Part shown: one piece after another, positions 6,332-9,780 of the stretch
Position numbering within the stretch: the stretch's first letter is position 1
Layout: each line of letters starts with the position of its first letter
DNA from: DASRBO01 sp035653595
GTDB taxonomy: Bacteria; Actinomycetota; Acidimicrobiia; Acidimicrobiales; JAJPHE01
Direction: 5' to 3'
Length of the DNA stretch: 9,780 nt
NCBI GenBank assembly: GCA_035653595.1
Contig: DASRBO010000154.1
Location: 1 to 9,780 of the forward strand
Notes under the pieces: model-generated
Database searches by the model: none
Seen by the model: only the letters and a program-made list of their open reading frames with translations
Told to the model about the DNA's origin: nothing
Program-made: the position numbers and the translations under genes

Positions 6332-7831
6332 ATGACGGGCTGGACTGAACGGGCTAGGTTGGCCCTCGGCCGGGGGGTTGGCCTGGGCGACTTCCTGGAG
6401 CGTCTGGCCCTGGTGCACCGCTCCCGCCGGCTGGTCGAGGAGGCCTCGGGCCCGACCTACACCTACGAGCAGGCCGCCGCCCGCGTCGCCCTGATGGCCG
6501 GGGCCATCGCCGCCATGGTGAGGCCAGGCGACCGGGTGGCCCTGGCCCTGCCGAACTCCTACGACGTGGTGCTGGCCTCGCTGGCGGCGGTGCGGGCCGG
6601 GGCGGTGGCGGTGCCCCTCAACGCCGAGCTGACCGACACTGAGCGGGAGACGGTGGTGAACGACGCCGGCGCCGCCGTGGTGGTGCGCCACCCCGAGGAG
6701 CTGCTGGGAGCGGCGCCCCTGGAGGCGCCGGCGCCGGCCGGGTCGGTGGCGGCCATCTTCTACACGTCGGGCACCACCGGGCGCCCCAAGGGGGCGAGGC
6801 TCGGCAGCCGGGCCCTTCTCGGCCAGATCTCCGCCGCCGCCCTGTGGCCCTCGGGGCTGCGGCGGGACGAGGCGGTGTTCGGCCTGCCGCTCTCCCACAT
6901 CATGGGCTTCGTCGCCGTGCTGGGGGTGGCCGGGGCCGGGGTTCCGTCCTACTTCCTGCCCCACTTCCGTCCCGACGCCGCCCTCGACGCCATCGAGGCC
7001 CGCCGGGCCACCTTCTTCATCGGGGTGCCGGCCATGTATCGGATGATGGTCGAGGCCGGGGCCGAAGAGCGCGACCTGTCCTCGGTGCGGGTGTGGGCCT
7101 CGGGGGCCGATGTGATGCCGCCCGAGCTGGTCCGGCGCTTCCAGGACATGGGGGCCATCCTGACCCTGCCGGGCGGGCGCAGCCTGGGCCGGGCCGCCTT
7201 CATCGAGGGATACGGGATGGTGGAGACCGGTGGAGGGGTGGCGGTGAAGGTGGCCACCCCGCTCCCGTTCCGGCTGCCCCTTATCGGCGGCGACAGCCTC
7301 GGTGTGCCCATACCGCCCAACCGGATGAGGGTGGTAGGCGAGGACGGGCACGACGTCGGGGCTGGCGACGTGGGCGAGCTGTGGGTCAAGGGGCCCGGGG
7401 TGCTGGAGGGCTACCACGGCGACGAGGCCGCCACCAGGGCGGTCCTCACCGACGACGGCTGGCTGCGCACTGGCGACATGGTGAGGCGGGGGCCCATGGG
7501 CACGGTGTCGTTCGTGGGGCGGGAGAAGGACGTCATCAAGCGCGGCGGCTACTCGGTCTACGCCGTGGAGGTGGAGGGGGTGCTGGAGACCCACCCGGCC
7601 GTGGCCGAGGCGGCGGTGGTGGGCCTGCCCGACGACCGCCTGGGCGAAGTGCCGGTGGCGGCGGTGCGGCTGGCTCCGGGGCAGTCGGCCACCGAGGAGG
7701 AGCTGGCCCTCTGGGCCACCGATCACCTGGCCGGCTTCAAGGTGCCGGTCCGGTTCCTGGTGGTGGACCAGCTCCCCCGCACCGGCACCCGCAAGGTGCG
7801 CCGGGCCGAGCTGCGCCGGCTCTTCGTCTGA
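6332..7831 (+). CDS. Acyl-CoA synthetase / AMP-dependent ligase (ANL superfamily)
   Basis: This 499-residue enzyme would activate a carboxylic acid to acyl-AMP and then to acyl-CoA. Motifs are the P-loop YTSGTTGRPKG (144-154), LPLSHIMGF (185-193, substrate-pocket region), A5 GYGMVETGGG (293-302), A7 WLRTGD (377-382), hinge/A8 GREKDVIKRGGYSVYAVEVE (396-415) and the A10 segment PRTGTRKVRRAEL, whose Lys488 is the expected adenylation lysine. N-domain, linker and mobile C-domain are all complete, and length is normal. In A5 the usual Thr of YGMTE is Val, seen in some family members. Chain-length preference cannot be read from the sequence. It is divergently transcribed from a lipase-like hydrolase, suggesting but not proving that the freed acid is its substrate. 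A mutase subunit gene follows after 133 nt. A benzoate/aryl or short-chain ligase is also possible. Confidence 0.92.
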   Translation: MTGWTERARLALGRGVGLGDFLERLALVHRSRRLVEEASGPTYTYEQAAARVALMAGAIAAMVRPGDRVALALPNSYDVVLASLAAVRAGAVAVPLNAELTDTERETVVNDAGAAVVVRHPEELLGAAPLEAPAPAGSVAAIFYTSGTTGRPKGARLGSRALLGQISAAALWPSGLRRDEAVFGLPLSHIMGFVAVLGVAGAGVPSYFLPHFRPDAALDAIEARRATFFIGVPAMYRMMVEAGAEERDLSSVRVWASGADVMPPELVRRFQDMGAILTLPGGRSLGRAAFIEGYGMVETGGGVAVKVATPLPFRLPLIGGDSLGVPIPPNRMRVVGEDGHDVGAGDVGELWVKGPGVLEGYHGDEAATRAVLTDDGWLRTGDMVRRGPMGTVSFVGREKDVIKRGGYSVYAVEVEGVLETHPAVAEAAVVGLPDDRLGEVPVAAVRLAPGQSATEEELALWATDHLAGFKVPVRFLVVDQLPRTGTRKVRRAELRRLFV

Positions 7832-7907
7832 ATCCTCCACCTCCCGCCCGGTCGGCCGGCGTCGGCGGGCGCAGTCCCGGATCCCCGGGGCTCGCAGCCG
7901 GTCGGCT

Positions 7908-7922
7908 CCCGCCGGTGGCGGG
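7908..7922 (+). terminator. Hairpin in the ligase-mutase gap
   Basis: CCCGCC, loop GGT and GGCGGG give a 6-bp stem, extendable by a G-U pair and a bulge. It lies about 75 nt after the ligase stop and 30 nt before the -10 element of the next gene. It may terminate the ligase transcript. No T-run is present, so the call is tentative. Confidence 0.35.
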
Positions 7923-7952
7923 GCCAACTGGGGGGGAATGCGGGCTCTCCCG

Positions 7953-7958
7953 TAGGAT
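7953..7958 (+). promoter_or_regulatory. Candidate -10 box (TAGGAT) for the B12-binding gene, leaderless type
   Basis: TAGGAT matches TANNNT and is followed by exactly 6 nt before the GTG at 7965. A transcript would therefore begin at the start codon. There is no Shine-Dalgarno sequence in the 6-nt spacer. No clear -35 is seen. It supports independent transcription of the downstream gene, possibly with sucC-sucD. Confidence 0.55.
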
Positions 7959-7964
7959 TCGGCC

Positions 7965-8387
7965 GTGGTTGACCAGCCATACCGGGTGGTGGTGGCCAAG
8001 CCCGGCCTCGACGGGCACGACCGGGGGGCCAAGGTCATCGCCCGCGCCCTGCGCGATGCCGGCTTCGAGGTCATCTACACCGGCCTGCACCAGACGCCGG
8101 AGCAGATAGTTCAGGCGGTCATCCAGGAGGACGCCGACGCCGTCGGCCTCAGCCTGCTGTCGGGGGCCCACATGACCCTGGTGCCCCGGGTGGTCGAGCT
8201 GCTGGCCGAGCAGGGGGCCGACGACGTGGTGGTGGTCTGCGGCGGCATCATCCCCGAGGCCGACATCCCCAAGCTCAAGGAGATCGGGGTGGCCGAGGTG
8301 TTCGGCCCCGGCGCCCCGCTCCCCGCCATCGCCGAGTGGCTGCGCAACGCCCTGGACGCCACCAGGGCCCCGGGCCGCACCGGCTGA
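7965..8387 (+). CDS. icmB: Stand-alone cobalamin-binding acyl-CoA mutase small subunit (IcmB/McmB-like)
   Basis: This 140-residue protein is a single B12-binding Rossmann domain of the methylmalonyl-CoA mutase C-terminal type. It binds adenosylcobalamin base-off through His18 in the DxHxxG motif (D16-G-H-D-R-G21). It also has the SxL motif (S63-L-L65) and the GG motif in CGGIIPEAD (92-100). The opening VVVAKPGLDGHDRGAK and YTGLHQTPEQIV closely resemble, from memory, Streptomyces isobutyryl-CoA mutase small subunit IcmB, whose gene lies in a pcrA-to-sucC neighbourhood. It must pair with a separate catalytic large subunit, not present in this window. That partner decides whether the reaction is isobutyryl-, 2-hydroxyisobutyryl- or methylmalonyl-CoA isomerisation. 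GTG at 7965 is chosen from the domain start and the leaderless -10 element. The next gene, sucC, would take succinyl-CoA if the partner is methylmalonyl-CoA mutase. The family call is firm; the exact substrate is open. Confidence 0.9.
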   Translation: MVDQPYRVVVAKPGLDGHDRGAKVIARALRDAGFEVIYTGLHQTPEQIVQAVIQEDADAVGLSLLSGAHMTLVPRVVELLAEQGADDVVVVCGGIIPEADIPKLKEIGVAEVFGPGAPLPAIAEWLRNALDATRAPGRTG

Positions 8388-8396
8388 CCGGACCGC

Positions 8397-8415
8397 CCGC
8401 CGCCCCCGGCGGCGG
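8397..8415 (+). terminator. 8-bp G/C hairpin between the mutase subunit and sucC
   Basis: CCGCCGCC, loop CCC and GGCGGCGG form a perfect stem in the 65-nt gap, starting 10 nt after the stop. It could be a terminator, or a processing or attenuation structure in the sucC leader. It lies about 28 nt before the sucC ribosome binding site and does not sequester it. No T-tract follows. Confidence 0.35.
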
Positions 8416-8442
8416 CGACCCGTCGTGGACTGACCCAGACCC

Positions 8443-8448
8443 AAGGAG
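8443..8448 (+). promoter_or_regulatory. Strong ribosome binding site AAGGAG for sucC
   Basis: AAGGAG lies 4 nt before the GTG at 8453 and is the best Shine-Dalgarno match in the window. It fixes the sucC start at GTG rather than at in-frame codons farther upstream, and suggests high translation. Confidence 0.75.
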
Positions 8449-8452
8449 AGAA

Positions 8453-9604
8453 GTGGACCTGTTCGAGTACCAGGGCAAGCAGTACTTCGCCCGCTACGGC
8501 ATACCCGTGTCCCCCGGTGGCGTGGCCGACACCGTCGAGGAGGCGGTGAAGGTCGCCGACTCCGTCGGCTACCCGGTGGTGGTCAAGGCCCAGGTGCAGG
8601 TGGGCGGGCGGGGCAAGGCCGGCGGCATCCAGCTGGCCGCCGACGCCGGCGAGGTGCGCCGACACGCCGGAGACATCCTGGGGATGGACATCCGCGGCCA
8701 CGTGGTGCGCCGGCTGTGGGTGGAGCGGGCGTCCGACATCGCCGCCGAGTACTACGCCAGCTTCACCCTCGACCGGGCGGCCAGGATGCACCTGGGCATG
8801 GTGTCGGCCAAGGGCGGGGTGGACATCGAGGAGGTGGCCGAGTCGGACCCGGCCGCCATCGCCCGGCTGCACATCGACCCAGTCGAGGGTCTCGACCCCG
8901 CCGGCGCCCGGCGCCTGGTCGAGGAGGCCGGCCTCGACGAGAAGGCGCGCTCGGGGGCGGCCGACATCCTGGTCGAGCTGTACCGCTGCTTCGTGGAGGG
9001 CGACGCCGACCTGGTGGAGATCAACCCGCTCATCCTCACCCCCGACGGCCGGGTGCACGCCCTCGACGCCAAGGTGACCCTGGACGACTCGGCCGCCTTC
9101 CGCCATCCGGAGTGGGACGAGTTCAGGGGCATCGCCCAGCTCGACCCGCGCGAGGCGCTGGCCCGCGAGAAGGGCCTGCAGTACGTCGGCCTCGACGGCT
9201 TCGTGGGCATCATCGCCAACGGCGCCGGCCTGGCCATGAGCACCTGCGACGTGGTCGAGCAGGTCGGAGGCAAGCCGGCCAACTTCCTCGACATCGGCGG
9301 CGGCGCCAACGCCGAGGTGATGGCCAACGCCCTCGAGGTGATCAACACCGACGAGAAGGTGCGCTCGATCTTCATCAACATCTTCGGTGGCATCACCCGC
9401 GGCGAGGAGGTGGCCAAGGGGGTGGTGGCCGCCCTGGGCCGGGTGGACATCAAGGCTCCCATAGTCATCCGCCTCGACGGCACCAACGCCGCGGAGGGCA
9501 GGAGCATCCTGGCCAAGGAGGCCGCCGGCCGAATCCAGTCGGTCCCCACGATGGTCGAGGCCGCCCGCCGGGCGACCGAGCTGGCGGGAGGCAGCGCCAA
9601 GTGA
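8453..9604 (+). CDS. sucC: Succinyl-CoA synthetase (ADP/GDP-forming) beta subunit
   Basis: This 383-residue beta subunit interconverts succinyl-CoA and succinate with substrate-level phosphorylation in the TCA cycle, as a complex with SucD in the cytosol. The N-terminal ATP-grasp domain starts with the typical DLFEYQGKQYFARYGIP and contains VVVKAQVQVGGRGKAGG (42-58) and the metal/nucleotide segment VEINPLILTPDG (188-199). The C-terminal CoA-ligase domain has NGAGLAMSTCDVV (256-268), DIGGGAN (280-286), the FGGITRGEEVAKG phosphate/power-helix region (311-323) and RLDGTNAAEGR (340-350). Length is normal for the family. GTG at 8453 is set by a strong AAGGAG site and by the canonical N-terminus. 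The stop overlaps the sucD start by 4 nt, giving coupled, equimolar synthesis. Nucleotide preference (ADP or GDP) was not determined. Confidence 0.97.
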   Translation: MDLFEYQGKQYFARYGIPVSPGGVADTVEEAVKVADSVGYPVVVKAQVQVGGRGKAGGIQLAADAGEVRRHAGDILGMDIRGHVVRRLWVERASDIAAEYYASFTLDRAARMHLGMVSAKGGVDIEEVAESDPAAIARLHIDPVEGLDPAGARRLVEEAGLDEKARSGAADILVELYRCFVEGDADLVEINPLILTPDGRVHALDAKVTLDDSAAFRHPEWDEFRGIAQLDPREALAREKGLQYVGLDGFVGIIANGAGLAMSTCDVVEQVGGKPANFLDIGGGANAEVMANALEVINTDEKVRSIFINIFGGITRGEEVAKGVVAALGRVDIKAPIVIRLDGTNAAEGRSILAKEAAGRIQSVPTMVEAARRATELAGGSAK

Positions 9605-9780
9605 GCATCTTCGTCGACGAGAACACCAAGGTCGTGATCCAGGGCCTGAGCCCCACCGGCCAGGGCCTGTACCACGGCCTGCGCAACCGGGCCTACGGCA
9701 CCAAGGTGGTGGCCGGCACCAACCCCAGGCGCGGCGGCGAGGAGGTCGCCAACGGGATAGTGCAGGCGCTCGGACGTGTC
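9601..9780 (+). CDS. sucD: Succinyl-CoA synthetase alpha subunit, 3' cut by window edge
   Basis: Sixty residues are visible, starting with GTG at 9601, which overlaps the sucC stop as GTGA. MSIFVDENTKVVIQGL is the standard SucD N-terminus, and AYGTKVVAGTNPRRGGEEV corresponds to the YGTxxVGGVxPGKGG segment of the CoA-binding Rossmann domain. The phosphohistidine and ligase parts lie beyond the window; full length is normally about 290-300 residues. The loop after QG reads LSPTGQGLYHG where SucD proteins usually have a TGxxGxxH pattern. It appears one residue longer, and the PGKGG lysine position is Arg. Identity as the alpha subunit is well supported by position. Whether the altered loop changes function cannot be judged from this part. 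Confidence 0.93.
   Translation, partial: MSIFVDENTKVVIQGLSPTGQGLYHGLRNRAYGTKVVAGTNPRRGGEEVANGIVQALGRV

Noticed and set aside
6314..8074. 586-codon frame antisense to the acyl-CoA ligase
   Set aside because: His/Gly/Arg/Pro-rich shadow sequence; the opposite strand encodes a complete ANL enzyme.
6844..8109. 421-codon plus-strand frame overlapping the ligase and the B12 gene
   Set aside because: A different frame from both recognised genes, with Gly/Arg-rich translation and no domain; it spans an evident promoter and gap.
8336..8452. Upstream extension of the sucC frame
   Set aside because: It overlaps the end of the B12 gene and the hairpin gap; the strong AAGGAG and the canonical SucC N-terminus fix the start at 8453.
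1..9780. tRNA, rRNA, CRISPR array, insertion sequence, prophage or attachment site
   Set aside because: No cloverleaf-like sequence, regularly spaced direct repeats, transposase or integrase motifs, or terminal inverted repeats were seen; gaps between genes are all under 140 nt.

Overview
The window is uniformly GC-rich with strong G/C third-position preference, many GTG starts and stop/start overlaps of the GTGA type. Gene content points to a high-GC Actinomycetota chromosome. An acidimicrobial-type lineage is my guess from the guaA-pcrA junction and the codon style, but it is not proven. From memory, Streptomyces carries pcrA, a small cobalamin-binding mutase subunit gene (icmB) and sucC-sucD in the same neighbourhood, so much of this looks like an old conserved core-genome block with a few lineage-specific genes inserted.

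Layout. 1-3487: the 3' four-fifths of guaA (GMP synthase) overlaps by 4 nt with pcrA/uvrD, a full-length SF1A helicase ending in a Tudor-like domain. 3488-3577: a short gap holding a perfect 22-bp palindrome and a probable leaderless promoter. 3578-5355: a two-gene ABC-2 type exporter (ATPase, then permease, overlapping by 4 nt). 5356-5441: a convergent gap with a GC-rich hairpin. 5442-6263 (minus strand): an alpha/beta-hydrolase (lipase/esterase-like). 6264-6331: a relatively AT-rich divergent regulatory region. 6332-7831: an acyl-CoA synthetase/AMP-dependent ligase. 7832-7964: a gap with a hairpin and a -10 element 6 nt from the next start codon. 7965-8387: a stand-alone B12-binding acyl-CoA mutase small subunit. 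8453-9604 and 9601-end: sucC and the start of sucD (succinyl-CoA synthetase beta and alpha).

How the genes could work together. A hydrolase that frees acids, a ligase that makes acyl-CoAs, a B12 mutase subunit that rearranges branched acyl-CoAs, and succinyl-CoA synthetase joining the TCA cycle make a plausible carbon-assimilation theme in the right half. Only the sucC-sucD coupling is directly supported by overlap; the rest is inference from adjacency. The mutase large subunit is not in the window. guaA and pcrA are housekeeping genes, and the ABC exporter has no visible substrate clue.

I found no clear undescribed system. The points most worth a second look are the palindrome behind pcrA, the altered motif III of the helicase, the two leaderless-looking promoters, the repeated GTGAGC start junctions, the orphan B12 subunit, and an atypical N-terminal loop in SucD.
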